The notes: generated by a model not told the origin, from the letters alone. A DNA stretch of 28,294 bases from an uncultured Prevotella sp. (GCA_937895845.1 CALBLK010000004.1:1-28294), one strand, 5' to 3'. Shown: positions 7,151 through 16,197, counted from the first letter of the stretch. Made by a program: numbers and translations.

Positions 7151-9094
7151 TTAGAAATTGCGCGTCATTTCAGCCACTTCACCATTCACTTTCTTGGCAA
7201 ATTCCTCCATTGACATCACGCACTGCTCACCGCCGCCCTGCGGGCGTACAGCGACAGTGCCATCGGCCTGTTCCTTCTCGCCTACAATCAGCATATAAGG
7301 AATGCGCTTTAGCTCATTGTCACGCACCTTACGGCCGACTTTCTCATTACGCTCGTCTATTGTCGCGCGAACACCCACGCTATCAAAATACTTGGCCACC
7401 TTTTTGGCATAGTCATTATATTTCTCGGAAATGGGCAGAATAGCAACCTGGTCGGGCGTGAGCCACAGGGGGAAATGTCCTGCCGTATGCTCGATAAGCA
7501 CAGCACAGAATCGCTCCAAAGAGCCAAACGGCGCACGGTGAATCATAACAGGAGTCTTCTTTGAGTTGTCCTCATCCGTATATTCCAGCTGAAAGCGCTT
7601 GGGCAGGTTATAGTCTACCTGGATAGTGCCCAGCTGCCAACGGCGTCCGATGGCATCCTTGATCATAAAGTCAAGTTTCGGACCATAAAATGCAGCCTCG
7701 CCATATTCAACCTTGGCATGCAGCCCCTTCTCCTTGCATGCCTCAACAATAGCTGCCTCAGAGCGTGCCCAGTCCTCATCGCTCCCCACATACTTCTCAT
7801 GGTCTTTAGGGTCGCGCAGGGAGATTTGCGCCTCGTAGTTAAAGCCAAAGGCAGTCAGCACTATTTGGATAATATCCATCACGTTGAGAAATTCCTGCTT
7901 GACCTGCTCTGGACGGCAGAAAATGTGGGCGTCATCCTGAGTAAACGAGCGCACGCGGGTGAGGCCATGAAGCTCTCCGCTCTGCTCGTATCTGTAAACC
8001 GTTCCAAACTCGGCGATGCGCAGGGGCAGTTCACGGTAAGAGCGCGGCTTCCATGCAAAAATCTCACAGTGATGGGGACAGTTCATGGGCTTAAGCATGT
8101 ACTCTTCATCCTCCTCTGGTGTGTGGATAGGCTGGAATGAGTCTTTTCCATAGTGTGCATAGTGTCCGCTGGTGACATAAAGGCTCTTGGAGCCTATGTG
8201 CGGCGTTATCACCTCCTGGTAGCCAAAGCGTTTCTGCACCTTGCGCAGATGGTCTTGCAGACGCAGGCGCAGCTCTGTTCCCTTAGGCAGCCAGATAGGA
8301 AGGCCCTTGCCCACCTTCTCGGAGAACATAAAGAGTTCCATCTCCTTGCCTATCTTGCGGTGGTCACGTTTTTTGGCCTCCTCCAACATCACAAGATACT
8401 CATCAAGCATCTTTTTCTTAGGGAACGATATGCCATAGAGGCGCTGCATCTGCTCACGCGAGGCGTCACCACGCCAGAAGGCCCCTGCAACACTGGTAAG
8501 CTTCACGGCCTTAATGGCTCCCGTGTTCAACAAGTGCGGACCCTTGCAAAGGTCGGTAAAGGCCCCCTGGGTGTAAGTTGTGATGGTGCCATCCTCCAAG
8601 TCTTGTTCAATATGCTCACACTTATACACCTGTCCTGCAGCGGCAAACTCTTTGAGCGCTTCCGCCTTTGTCACCTCATGGCGCACAACAGGCTCTTTCT
8701 TGCTGGCAAGTTCTTTCATCTTTGCCTCAATTTTGGCAAAGTCACTCTCTTTAATGCTCTCGCCATCAGGTAGCAGAACATCATAGAAGAAGCCATTTTC
8801 AATGGCGGGACCGAAGCCAAACTGGATACCAGGGTAGAGTTCCTGCAGAGCCTCAGCCAGCAAGTGGGCTGAAGTGTGCCAAAACGCATGCTTGCCCTCC
8901 TCGTCGTCCCACTTGTAGAGTGCGATTGTCGCATCCTCCGTAATCGGGCGGTTCAGTTCCACAGTCTCACCATTCACACCACATGCCAAAACATCACGCG
9001 CCAAGGCAGGAGAGATGCTTTCTGCAATCTGAAGTCCAGTTACGCCCTGCTCATACGAGCGAACAGAACCGTCTGGAAATTTAATGTTAATCAT
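7151..9094 (-). CDS. thrS: Threonyl-tRNA synthetase
   Basis: This 647-residue class II synthetase charges tRNA-Thr. In order it shows a TGS domain (about 1-62), the editing domain with HTSAHLLAEAL (His73 and His77 as the HxxxH pair), the catalytic core with MLKPMNCPHHC (zinc-site Cys) and the motif 2 region FGTVYRYEQSGELHGLTRVR, motif 3 (HRAPFGSLERF), and the C-terminal anticodon-binding domain (QVAILPISEKYNDYAKKV). The length is typical for the full bacterial enzyme. In this window it is not followed by infC-rpmI-rplT as in many bacteria, but by its own terminator. It is divergent from comEC. Confidence 0.97.
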   Translation of the reverse strand: MINIKFPDGSVRSYEQGVTGLQIAESISPALARDVLACGVNGETVELNRPITEDATIALYKWDDEEGKHAFWHTSAHLLAEALQELYPGIQFGFGPAIENGFFYDVLLPDGESIKESDFAKIEAKMKELASKKEPVVRHEVTKAEALKEFAAAGQVYKCEHIEQDLEDGTITTYTQGAFTDLCKGPHLLNTGAIKAVKLTSVAGAFWRGDASREQMQRLYGISFPKKKMLDEYLVMLEEAKKRDHRKIGKEMELFMFSEKVGKGLPIWLPKGTELRLRLQDHLRKVQKRFGYQEVITPHIGSKSLYVTSGHYAHYGKDSFQPIHTPEEDEEYMLKPMNCPHHCEIFAWKPRSYRELPLRIAEFGTVYRYEQSGELHGLTRVRSFTQDDAHIFCRPEQVKQEFLNVMDIIQIVLTAFGFNYEAQISLRDPKDHEKYVGSDEDWARSEAAIVEACKEKGLHAKVEYGEAAFYGPKLDFMIKDAIGRRWQLGTIQVDYNLPKRFQLEYTDEDNSKKTPVMIHRAPFGSLERFCAVLIEHTAGHFPLWLTPDQVAILPISEKYNDYAKKVAKYFDSVGVRATIDERNEKVGRKVRDNELKRIPYMLIVGEKEQADGTVAVRPQGGGEQCVMSMEEFAKKVNGEVAEMTRNF

Positions 9095-9124
9095 ATCTAC
9101 AATATATGTTTAAGTTTACAAGCG

Positions 9125-9132
9125 CAAAAGTA
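9125..9132 (-). promoter_or_regulatory. -7 box upstream of thrS
   Basis: The minus strand reads TACTTTTGCG, a match to TAnnTTTG, about 30 bp upstream of the thrS ATG. The expected TTTG further upstream is not clear. No T-box or leader structure was seen in the short 138-bp divergent spacer. Confidence 0.45.
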
Positions 9133-9196
9133 GTATTTTATTTTGAATACGGGGAAAGAAAAAGCCATTTTTAAAGAGCCATTCAAAATTATTGAC

Positions 9197-9204
9197 TATA
9201 TTTG
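9197..9204 (+). promoter_or_regulatory. -7 box upstream of comEC
   Basis: TATATTTG lies 28 bp before the ATG at 9233 and inside the longer open frame that begins at 9143. This favours the downstream start codon for comEC. The TTTG element is not evident. Confidence 0.4.
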
Positions 9205-9232
9205 CAACTCATGTAGTTTTTACTCCTTCGTT

Positions 9233-10771
9233 ATGAACCAATACCCGCTTGTTGCCACAGCCTTGGCTTTTGTTCTTGGCGTTCTGCTGGGAGGCAAGAC
9301 AGGCCCGTGGCATGAGGGATGGTTAGCGGCGGTATGGGGCGGGGTCTTCTGTGCAGCCATAGCGCTTCTGTGGAGAAAGAAAGGAAATGCTACCGTGCAG
9401 TCGGTTGTCATTCTGGCCATGTGGATGGCAATAGGAGCCTTGCGACAGGCTGTCGAGCAGAGAAAGGACGCGTCGCTCAGCCAAGCGCTTCCAAGCCAAA
9501 AGATGCAGTTTGATGCGGTGGTGACAAAAGGGGCAGAGGTAAGGGGGAGCAACGTCACGGTGGACTTGGAACTGGTGCAAGCGGAAAACCTGGGAAACAG
9601 ACAGGTAAGAGTTTGGATGGAGCGTGACACCGATGGACAAGCTGAAAAACTTAGAGCCGGCGACGGCATCTGGCTGTATACCAAGTTCAAACGCCCGGTC
9701 AACAGGAAAAACAGCGGAATGGACTATGCAAGATGGCTGCGCAGTCAAGGGATAGTGTTGACTGCGTGGGTTGGCAAGAACAGCTGGGGATTCAAGGATG
9801 TGAACATAGAGAGCCTCTCTTACTTCAAACGGGCCTTGATAAAAATGAGGATGCGCAGACAGCGCCTCGTGGACAAGCTGCAAAGTACCGGCATTGACCA
9901 AGACGCGCTTGCTGTCACTGTTGCCATGGCACTTGGCGACCGTTCCAAGCTAGACAAACGGCAGCAACGTGCCTATGCCGATGTAGGAGTGGCCCACCTG
10001 CTGGCACTCTCGGGTTTGCACCTGGGGGTGATTTATGCCTTTCTGTCACTCATTCTTGGCGGCAGGTGGTCAGGAATAGCAGGAGAGTGTGTCAAACAGA
10101 TAGCGCTCTGGCTCTACGTGATGCTGGTCGGGATGACGCCATCAGTAACGAGGGCTGCATTGATGGTCACCATCAGCTCCGTAGGCCGGTCGTCTGAAAA
10201 TGAAGTGTTCTCACTTAATTCACTGTCTGTCGCAGCCATCATCATGCTGCTGGCCAGCCCTTATATGCTGTATGACATAGGTTTCCAGCTGTCGTATGTG
10301 GCAGTGGCCTCCATTTCAATTTTCATGAGAAATAGCTTCAAGCGCCGCATTGCGAGCAACAGGCGGTGGCTGTCTGCTGGCGCACGCGCCATTGGCGTGT
10401 GCATAGCGGCCCAACTTGGCACCCTGCCACTGACCATCTATTATTTTGGCACATTTGCACCCTGGTTTCTCATCACCAATATACTGATGATACCTCTGGC
10501 CACCTTGCTTCTTTATATGTGCGGCCTTCTGTTTCTTTTGTTTGCAATGTCAAGCATATTTCATCAACCGTTTTGGCAACAGGCTCAGTCTCTGCTTGTC
10601 AATGGGATAGAGGGGATTGTCGCTGTCCAACAGGGTGTGCTTGGGTGGGCAGCCACTCTTCCCCACTCCACTGTCAGCGGAATAAGGCTGACAGGGTATC
10701 AGATAATCGCAGTCGTCCTCATGGCCCTGTGCATAGGTGCCATCTACGCAAGGATAAGAAAAAGGATGTGA
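9233..10771 (+). CDS. ComEC/Rec2-family membrane DNA-uptake channel protein
   Basis: This polytopic inner-membrane protein has 512 residues from the ATG at 9233. The N terminus has hydrophobic segments (LVATALAFVLGVLLGG, then LLWRKKGN...VVILAMWMAIG), followed by a soluble DUF4131-like OB segment (KMQFDAVVTKGAEVRG..., GIWLYTKFKRPVN). The competence domain carries ALGDRSKLDKRQQRAYADVG and HLLALSGLHLGVIYAFLSLI, and many membrane helices follow. It ends without the C-terminal metallo-beta-lactamase domain of long ComEC proteins, as is common in Bacteroidetes. The family moves single-stranded DNA across the inner membrane; competence of this organism is not shown. The upstream start at 9143 would add a non-typical N terminus and overlap the promoter box. 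Confidence 0.88.
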   Translation: MNQYPLVATALAFVLGVLLGGKTGPWHEGWLAAVWGGVFCAAIALLWRKKGNATVQSVVILAMWMAIGALRQAVEQRKDASLSQALPSQKMQFDAVVTKGAEVRGSNVTVDLELVQAENLGNRQVRVWMERDTDGQAEKLRAGDGIWLYTKFKRPVNRKNSGMDYARWLRSQGIVLTAWVGKNSWGFKDVNIESLSYFKRALIKMRMRRQRLVDKLQSTGIDQDALAVTVAMALGDRSKLDKRQQRAYADVGVAHLLALSGLHLGVIYAFLSLILGGRWSGIAGECVKQIALWLYVMLVGMTPSVTRAALMVTISSVGRSSENEVFSLNSLSVAAIIMLLASPYMLYDIGFQLSYVAVASISIFMRNSFKRRIASNRRWLSAGARAIGVCIAAQLGTLPLTIYYFGTFAPWFLITNILMIPLATLLLYMCGLLFLLFAMSSIFHQPFWQQAQSLLVNGIEGIVAVQQGVLGWAATLPHSTVSGIRLTGYQIIAVVLMALCIGAIYARIRKRM

Positions 10772-10828
10772 ACAGTCACCGGCACTGTCCATACACAGAC
10801 ATCAGCCGTCAGACTGTTCACATCCTTT
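10761..10828. terminator. Long inverted repeat between convergent operons
   Basis: AAAGGATGTGAACAGTC (10761-10777) pairs perfectly with 10812-10828, a 17-bp stem around a 34-nt loop. The first arm contains the last codons and stop of comEC. It can end both comEC and the minus-strand ffh-to-gamma-subunit operon, though a clear T tract is short on both sides. Confidence 0.6.
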
Positions 10829-10851
10829 AAAGGAATGCAAGCAGGGCTTGT

Positions 10852-11406
10852 TTACTTTTTTACAATCTTCCCGCCCTCCTCAAAGGCCTGCATATTCAAT
10901 GGTATGAGGGCGTGGTGACGCTCGGGGAGGGTTTTGTAGAGTCCCTTTTCCACACCGTCTGTGCTCACCACCGGGCAAACCTGGAGCAGGCCGCCAAGAA
11001 CAATCATGTTGAAAATCTTGGCGTTCTTCATCTCTGCGGCCTTGTCCATGGCATCAATGCGATAGACCGTAATGTCCTTTCGCTTTGGCGGACTGATAAT
11101 GCCGTAGCCGTCATAAATCAAGATGCCTCCCGGTTTCACCTTAGGCTCAAACTTTTCGAGCGAAGGCTGGTTGAGCACAACAGCCACATCGTAAGAGCTA
11201 AGGATGGGGGATGAAATTTTCTCGTCACTCACAATCACAGTGACATTGGCCGTGCCGCCGCGCTGCTCTGGTCCGTATGCGGGCATCCAGGTCACCTCTT
11301 TGTTTTCCATCAGGGCGGAATAGGCCAGAATCTTTCCCATGGAAAGGACGCCCTGTCCGCCAAAGCCAGATATGATAATCTCTTTTTTCATGATGTCAGT
11401 TTTCAT
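10852..11406 (-). CDS. 2-oxoacid:ferredoxin oxidoreductase, gamma subunit
   Basis: This 184-residue protein shows IISGFGGQGVLSMGKILAYS, the typical start of the gamma (POR) domain, and MPAYGPEQRGGTANVTVIVS, then NMIVLGGLL. With the alpha, beta and delta subunits it forms an enzyme that oxidatively decarboxylates a 2-oxoacid to acyl-CoA and reduces ferredoxin. Its ATG overlaps the beta-subunit stop by four bases (ATGA, 11403-11406), so translation is coupled. A second ATG (11391, MKKEIIISGFGG) is also possible. Sequence alone does not settle whether the substrate is 2-oxoglutarate (Kor) or branched-chain 2-oxoacids (Vor). Confidence 0.9.
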   Translation of the reverse strand: MKTDIMKKEIIISGFGGQGVLSMGKILAYSALMENKEVTWMPAYGPEQRGGTANVTVIVSDEKISSPILSSYDVAVVLNQPSLEKFEPKVKPGGILIYDGYGIISPPKRKDITVYRIDAMDKAAEMKNAKIFNMIVLGGLLQVCPVVSTDGVEKGLYKTLPERHHALIPLNMQAFEEGGKIVKK

Positions 11407-12173
11407 TTGACAGTATCCTTGAGGTCGCCCTTAGGATAGAACTTGAACATATTCTCTTTCATCCACTCATTGGCCTTGAGCGGCGACATCTTCCACCCGC
11501 TGTTACAGGTTGACACCACCTCGACAAGCGAACTGCCCTTGCCGGCAAGCGAAGCCTCAAACGCCTTGCGGATGGCACGCTTCGCACTGCGGATGGAGCC
11601 AACCGACTCCACGCTCTGCCGGGTCACATAGCATGTTCCCTCAAGCTGTGCGGCCAGCTCAGTGATTTTGAGCGGATAGCCATGGAGCTCGGCCACACGG
11701 CCGTAGGGGCAAGTACTTGTTTTCTGTCCCATCAGCGTGGTTGGAGCCATCTGACCTCCCGTCATTCCATAGATGGCGTTGTTAATGAAGATGATAACTA
11801 TGTTTTCACCGCGGTTAAGTGCATGGATGGTCTCACAGGCGCCGATGCAAGCCAGGTCACCATCGCCCTGGTAGGTGAACACCAGACGGTCTGGCCAAAG
11901 GCGCTTGATGCCAGTTGCAACCGCAGGGGCACGGCCATGGGCGGCCTCCTGCCAGTCAATGTCCAGATAGCGGTAGGCAAACACCGCGCAGCCTACAGGG
12001 CACACGCCAACGGTTTTGTCCTCCATTCCCATCTCCTCTATCACTTCGGCCACGAGCTTGTGAACCACCCCATGGCTACACCCCGGGCAATAGTGCATCG
12101 GCACATCGTTCATCAGCGACGGCTTCTTGTACACGACATTCTCAGGAACAATGATGTCTTCGTTTGCTGCCAT
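11403..12173 (-). CDS. 2-oxoacid:ferredoxin oxidoreductase, beta subunit (thiamine diphosphate-binding)
   Basis: This 256-residue subunit carries the thiamine diphosphate site: GDGDLACIGACETIHALNRG (residues about 101-120), then INNAIYGMTGGQMAPTTL. The N-terminal CPGCSHGVVHKL is the conserved cysteine-containing entry to the family. It provides the active site for decarboxylation together with the alpha subunit. The gene starts 4 bp after the alpha-subunit stop and overlaps gamma. Such enzymes are important in anaerobic Bacteroidetes for linking amino-acid or TCA intermediates to reduced ferredoxin. Confidence 0.92.
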   Translation of the reverse strand: MAANEDIIVPENVVYKKPSLMNDVPMHYCPGCSHGVVHKLVAEVIEEMGMEDKTVGVCPVGCAVFAYRYLDIDWQEAAHGRAPAVATGIKRLWPDRLVFTYQGDGDLACIGACETIHALNRGENIVIIFINNAIYGMTGGQMAPTTLMGQKTSTCPYGRVAELHGYPLKITELAAQLEGTCYVTRQSVESVGSIRSAKRAIRKAFEASLAGKGSSLVEVVSTCNSGWKMSPLKANEWMKENMFKFYPKGDLKDTVK

Positions 12174-12177
12174 AATC

Positions 12178-13260
12178 TTACATCAGTTTAGATTTGAGTG
12201 CCTCAACTATCTCGTCTGGTTCGGGCACAATTCCTCCCAGACGTCCAAAGTGCTCAACCGGCACCATGCCATTAACCGCCAGGCGCACGTCTTCGACCAT
12301 CTGCCCGGCATTTATCTCTGCAACAAGCACGCCTTTCTTGCCTGTCGCCATTGCGGCAATCTGCCCGCTTGGGAAAGGCCAAAGTGTTATTGGGCGGAAG
12401 AGCCCAACCCTTATGCCATGCGCCCGTGCCAGCTCTATTGCTTTCTGGGCAATGCGCGCGGCGCTGCCAAAAGCGACAATGACATAGTCAGCATCATCAC
12501 ACTGCTGGGTTTCATAGCGCACCTCGCGGGCCTTGATGGTTGCATATTTTTCCTGCAAGTGAATGTTATGGGCCTCCATGGCCTCAGGCTTCAGTTCGAG
12601 TGAGGTGAGGATATTGGGCTTGCGGTCCTTGGCTCTTCCGACTGTAGCCCACGGGCATTCCCTTTTGATTTGCTCCTCGGTGCGACGGGGCTTGGCCTGC
12701 GGCAACACCACGCGCTCCATCATCTGCCCTATAACGCCATCACTGAGAATCATGGCCGGATTGCGATATTTGAATGCAAGACTAAAAGCGAGGTCAACAA
12801 AGTCTGCCATTTCCTGAACAGAGTTGGGCGCAAGCACAATCACATTGTAGTCGCCGTTGCCACCTCCACGGGTGGCTTGGAAATAGTCGCTCTGCGACGG
12901 CTGGATGGTACCCAGCCCAGGGCCTCCGCGCTGCACATTGACCACCACGCCCGGAATCTCAGCGCCTGCCATGTAGGTGATGCCCTCCTGCATCAAGGCA
13001 ACCCCGGGACTTGACGAAGATGTGAACGCGCGCTTGCCTGCTCCGGCCGCGCCATACACCATATTGATTGCGGCAACCTCACTCTCTGCCTGAAGCACCA
13101 CCATTCCGGTGGTCTCCCAAGGCTTGTCAAGTGCCAACGTCTCAATAATTTCACTCTGCGGTGTGATTGGGTATCCGAAGAATCCGTCAACGCCACACCT
13201 GATGGCAGCACGGGCGATAGCCTCGTTGCCTTTCATCAGTGTCACTTCTTGTTCTGCCAT
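12178..13260 (-). CDS. 2-oxoacid:ferredoxin oxidoreductase, alpha subunit (VorB/KorA-type)
   Basis: The 360-residue subunit begins MAEQEVTLMKGNEAIARAAI and contains GYPITPQSEIIE and AESEVAAINMVYGAAGAGKR. Further on are TSSSSPGVALMQEGITYMAG and GLGTIQPSQSDYFQATRGGG, all conserved in the pyrimidine-binding alpha subunit of 2-oxoglutarate/branched-chain 2-oxoacid oxidoreductases. The frame opens 9 bp earlier (MKK-MAEQ), but the second ATG fits family starts better. It lies 17 bp after the ferredoxin gene. Databases often label Bacteroidetes relatives 3-methyl-2-oxobutanoate dehydrogenase VorB; I leave the substrate open. Confidence 0.92.
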   Translation of the reverse strand: MAEQEVTLMKGNEAIARAAIRCGVDGFFGYPITPQSEIIETLALDKPWETTGMVVLQAESEVAAINMVYGAAGAGKRAFTSSSSPGVALMQEGITYMAGAEIPGVVVNVQRGGPGLGTIQPSQSDYFQATRGGGNGDYNVIVLAPNSVQEMADFVDLAFSLAFKYRNPAMILSDGVIGQMMERVVLPQAKPRRTEEQIKRECPWATVGRAKDRKPNILTSLELKPEAMEAHNIHLQEKYATIKAREVRYETQQCDDADYVIVAFGSAARIAQKAIELARAHGIRVGLFRPITLWPFPSGQIAAMATGKKGVLVAEINAGQMVEDVRLAVNGMVPVEHFGRLGGIVPEPDEIVEALKSKLM

Positions 13261-13277
13261 TTTCTTCAAATGTTAGT

Positions 13278-13502
13278 TCATTTTTTTGATTTGTACACGG
13301 TAATGCACCCATCTGGACAAACAATTCCGCATGAGGCGCAACCGATACAATCCTCCGGGTGCACAGCCTCGACATAAGGATAACCATGCACATTCACTTT
13401 CTTAGCCAGCGCAATCACCCCCTTGGGACAAGCCTCAACGCACAAGGCACATCCCTTGCACCGGGCGGTGTCAACAACGATGGCTCCTCTAATTGTACTC
13501 AT
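13278..13502 (-). CDS. 4Fe-4S ferredoxin-type delta subunit of the 2-oxoacid oxidoreductase
   Basis: At 74 residues this is a two-cluster ferredoxin: CKGCALCVEACPKG (first CxxCxxCxxxCP) and CIGCASCGIVCPDG (second). It passes electrons from the thiamine centre to free ferredoxin. The small size and its place directly before alpha, beta and gamma identify it as the separate delta subunit of the four-subunit enzyme rather than a general ferredoxin. It starts 18 bp after the TPR gene. Confidence 0.92.
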   Translation of the reverse strand: MSTIRGAIVVDTARCKGCALCVEACPKGVIALAKKVNVHGYPYVEAVHPEDCIGCASCGIVCPDGCITVYKSKK

Positions 13503-13520
13503 TTTATGCTGATTTTAGTT

Positions 13521-13700
13521 TCATGGATTGTATATATCCCTGTTATAATATTCCAAGATATCATCCAACATACGCTTGGCTTCCACGGCTGGACTGTCGG
13601 GGTCAAGCTCAATGGCCGCAATGTAGCAATTGATGGCTTCAGCCCACCGCCCCCGCTTGCGCAACTCGTTGCCGCGTTCATAATACTGCCGACTGTTCAT
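13521..13700 (-). CDS. Short tetratricopeptide-repeat protein
   Basis: This 59-residue protein (MNSRQYYERGNELRKRGRWA...) is essentially one TPR unit: NELRKRGRWAEAINCYIAAIELDP matches the helix-turn-helix consensus with the W-G-Y-A-P spacing. AVEAKRMLDDILEYYNRDI then gives a capping helix. A start two codons earlier is also open. It sits between folD (28 bp) and the ferredoxin (18 bp). Its constant position suggests an assembly or docking role for the oxidoreductase, but this is inference. Confidence 0.8.
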   Translation of the reverse strand: MNSRQYYERGNELRKRGRWAEAINCYIAAIELDPDSPAVEAKRMLDDILEYYNRDIYNP

Positions 13701-13728
13701 CAACAAAACGGTTTTGAAAAGAACTACT

Positions 13729-14604
13729 TTAATAGAGTTCCCGCTTGGCGGCAGAGAGCGTGTTTTTCATCAACGAGCAAATGGTCATCGGACCTACGCC
13801 ACCCGGAACAGGCGTGATAAAGGAGCACTTGGGAGCCACCTCGTCGAACTTGACGTCACCGTTCAGCCGGTAGCCACTCTTGCGCGTGGCATCAGGCACC
13901 CGCGTAGTGCCCACATCTATTACGACAGCCCCTGGTTTCACCATATCGGCCGTTACAAAGTCGGGCCGCCCTACGGCAGCTATAATAATGTCGGCCGACA
14001 GACATTCTGCCTTCAGACTGGCCGACCTGCTGTGGCATACGGTCACTGTGGCATCACCATACTGCTTCTGCATCATCAGCATCGCCATCGGCTTGCCCAC
14101 GATGTTAGAACGGCCAAGGACAACACACTTCTTGCCACTGGTCTCAATGTGGTAGCGCCGCAGCAGCGTGAGGATGCCGAGCGGGGTTGCCGAGATGAAA
14201 CAAGGCAGCCCTATGGCCATGCGCCCCACATTTTCAGGGTGAAACCCATCAACATCCTTGCGGTAGTCAATGGCCTCAATGATCTTCTGTTCATCAATAT
14301 GCCTTGGCAGGGGAAGTTGCACAATAAAGCCGTCTACATCTGCGTCAGCGTTGAGCTTGTGAACACAGTCCAGCAGTTCCTCCTCGGTCACATCGTCCTC
14401 GTAACGGACAAGCGTAGACTTGAACCCGCAAGCCTCGCAAGCCAGCACTTTGTTTTTCACATAGGTCTCCGACCCGCCATCGTGCCCCACCAGCACTGCG
14501 GCCAGATGTGGCCGCTTGCCACCGCCAGCAACCATGGCCTTGACCTCTTTGGCAATCTCTTCCTTTATCTGGGCGGCTGTCGCCTTTCCGTCTATCAGCT
14601 GCAT
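13729..14604 (-). CDS. folD: Bifunctional methylenetetrahydrofolate dehydrogenase/cyclohydrolase
   Basis: The 291-residue enzyme interconverts 5,10-methylene-THF and 10-formyl-THF using NADP. Family markers are SETYVKNKVLACEACG (with the catalytic YxxxK), VDGFIVQLPLPRHIDEQ, the nucleotide-binding CVVLGRSNIVGKPMAMLM and the C-terminal FITPVPGGVGPMTICSLMKN. It starts 26 bp after ffh and ends 28 bp before the TPR gene, so it belongs to the long minus-strand operon. The length and start (MQLIDGKATA) are typical. Confidence 0.96.
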   Translation of the reverse strand: MQLIDGKATAAQIKEEIAKEVKAMVAGGGKRPHLAAVLVGHDGGSETYVKNKVLACEACGFKSTLVRYEDDVTEEELLDCVHKLNADADVDGFIVQLPLPRHIDEQKIIEAIDYRKDVDGFHPENVGRMAIGLPCFISATPLGILTLLRRYHIETSGKKCVVLGRSNIVGKPMAMLMMQKQYGDATVTVCHSRSASLKAECLSADIIIAAVGRPDFVTADMVKPGAVVIDVGTTRVPDATRKSGYRLNGDVKFDEVAPKCSFITPVPGGVGPMTICSLMKNTLSAAKRELY

Positions 14605-14630
14605 CGCTTTCTGTTTTGGTAATTAACGCA

Positions 14631-15971
14631 CTATTTCATTCTTCCACGCATGGCATTGGCCATCTGCATCATCTTGCTGCTGTTGGCTCCAGTCACCATC
14701 CTCATCATCTTTCGCGTTTGGTCAAACTGCTTGAGCAGACGGTTAACCTCCTGGATGTTGGTCCCCGAGCCTTTGGAGATCCTGTTCCGCCGGCTTTGGT
14801 TCAGTATCTCGGGATGACTGCGCTCCTTGGGCGTCATGCTGTTAATGATGGCCTCGATGCCCTTGAAGGCATCATCGTCTATATCTATGTCTTTTATTGC
14901 CTTTCCCACACCGGGAATCATGGCCGCCAAGTCCTTGAGGTTGCCCATCTTCTTTATTTGCTGGATCTGGGCCATAAAGTCATTGAAGTCAAACTGGTTC
15001 TTGCGGATTTTCTTCTCCAGTTCACGGGCCTGCTTCTCGTCAAACTGCTCCTGGGCACGCTCCACCAGACTGACAATGTCGCCCATTCCCAGTATTCTGT
15101 CGGCCATGCGCTCGGGATAGAACACGTCTATGGCTTCCATCTTTTCTCCCGTGCCCACAAACATTATGGGTTTGGTGACCACAGTGCGTATTGAAAGGGC
15201 TGCGCCGCCACGGGTGTCTCCGTCAAGCTTGGTGAGCACAACGCCGTCAAAATCAAGCCTTTCATTGAACTCCTTGGCAGTATTGACAGCATCCTGTCCT
15301 GTCATAGCGTCAACCACAAAGAGGGTTGCATCTGGACGAAGCGCCTCCTTGAGGCGTGCAATCTCCTGCATCATCTCCTCGTCCACGGCCAGACGGCCGG
15401 CCGTATCGACAATCACCACGTTGCAATTCTGCTGCTTGGCCTCACGCACGGCATTCTGCGCGATACTGACCACATCATTGTTCCCCGGCTCACTGTACAC
15501 AGGCACACCGACAGATGAGCCTACGACTTTCAGCTGCTCAATGGCAGCCGGACGGTATATATCACATGCCACAAGAAGGGGAGCCTTGTGTTGCTTGTTC
15601 TTGAGCATGTTGGCCAGCTTACCGCTGAAGGTGGTCTTACCAGATCCCTGCAAGCCAGACATCAATATGACAGCCGGACGACTCTCCAGTTTCAGCTCGG
15701 AAGCAGTTCCTCCCATCAGTTCGGCCAACTCGTCATGGACAATTTTCACCATCAGCTGACCAGGCTTCACCGCTGTCAGCACGTTCATGCCCAAAGCCTT
15801 TTTCTTCACCGTATCCGTAAAGGTCTTGGCAACCTTGTAATTGACATCGGCATCAAGCAATGCGCGGCGCACGTCTTTCAATGTCTCGGCAACATTAATC
15901 TCGGAGATTTTACCCTCTCCTTTCAATATCTTAAATGACCGCTCAAGTCTGTCACTTAAATTCTCAAACAT
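14631..15971 (-). CDS. ffh: Signal recognition particle protein (SRP54, Ffh)
   Basis: This 446-residue GTPase targets nascent membrane and exported proteins to the translocon together with 4.5S RNA and FtsY. The N domain is followed by the G domain with ILMSGLQGSGKTTFSGKLA (P loop), VIVDTAGRLAVDEEM, LTKLDGDTRGGAALS and the M domain with its methionine-rich C terminus (KMMRMVTGANSSKMMQMANA), which binds signal peptides and RNA. It is the first gene of a seven-gene minus-strand series and has a -7 box about 40 bp upstream. Confidence 0.97.
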   Translation of the reverse strand: MFENLSDRLERSFKILKGEGKISEINVAETLKDVRRALLDADVNYKVAKTFTDTVKKKALGMNVLTAVKPGQLMVKIVHDELAELMGGTASELKLESRPAVILMSGLQGSGKTTFSGKLANMLKNKQHKAPLLVACDIYRPAAIEQLKVVGSSVGVPVYSEPGNNDVVSIAQNAVREAKQQNCNVVIVDTAGRLAVDEEMMQEIARLKEALRPDATLFVVDAMTGQDAVNTAKEFNERLDFDGVVLTKLDGDTRGGAALSIRTVVTKPIMFVGTGEKMEAIDVFYPERMADRILGMGDIVSLVERAQEQFDEKQARELEKKIRKNQFDFNDFMAQIQQIKKMGNLKDLAAMIPGVGKAIKDIDIDDDAFKGIEAIINSMTPKERSHPEILNQSRRNRISKGSGTNIQEVNRLLKQFDQTRKMMRMVTGANSSKMMQMANAMRGRMK

Positions 15972-16011
15972 ATTCTTTATTTTATTGTTGATTTTCCTTG
16001 TGGTCTTTTTG

Positions 16012-16019
16012 CAAAGTTA
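16012..16019 (-). promoter_or_regulatory. -7 box upstream of ffh operon
   Basis: The minus strand reads TAACTTTGC, matching TAnnTTTG, 41 bp before the ffh ATG. No TTTG at the right distance. It would drive ffh-folD-TPR-ferredoxin-alpha-beta-gamma. Confidence 0.42.
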
Positions 16020-16189
16020 AGCGAAAGTACCAAAAAAAGAACGATTCAGAGTTGTGTTTTAATGTATTTTAAAACGTCAGTCACCCATATTGCGCACATT
16101 ATGTCAACAGTGTGCAAGTTTTCACAAAATACGCTACGCCACCACCACCTTTTCTGTGCAAAGAATAATGGCATTCTATATTTTTTGCT

Positions 16190-16197
16190 TACCTTTG
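16190..16197 (+). promoter_or_regulatory. -7 box upstream of the fetA-like gene
   Basis: TACCTTTGCG lies about 75 bp before the ATG at 16270 and inside the longer open frame from 16090. It supports the later start codon. The upstream TTTG is not clearly placed. Confidence 0.4.
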
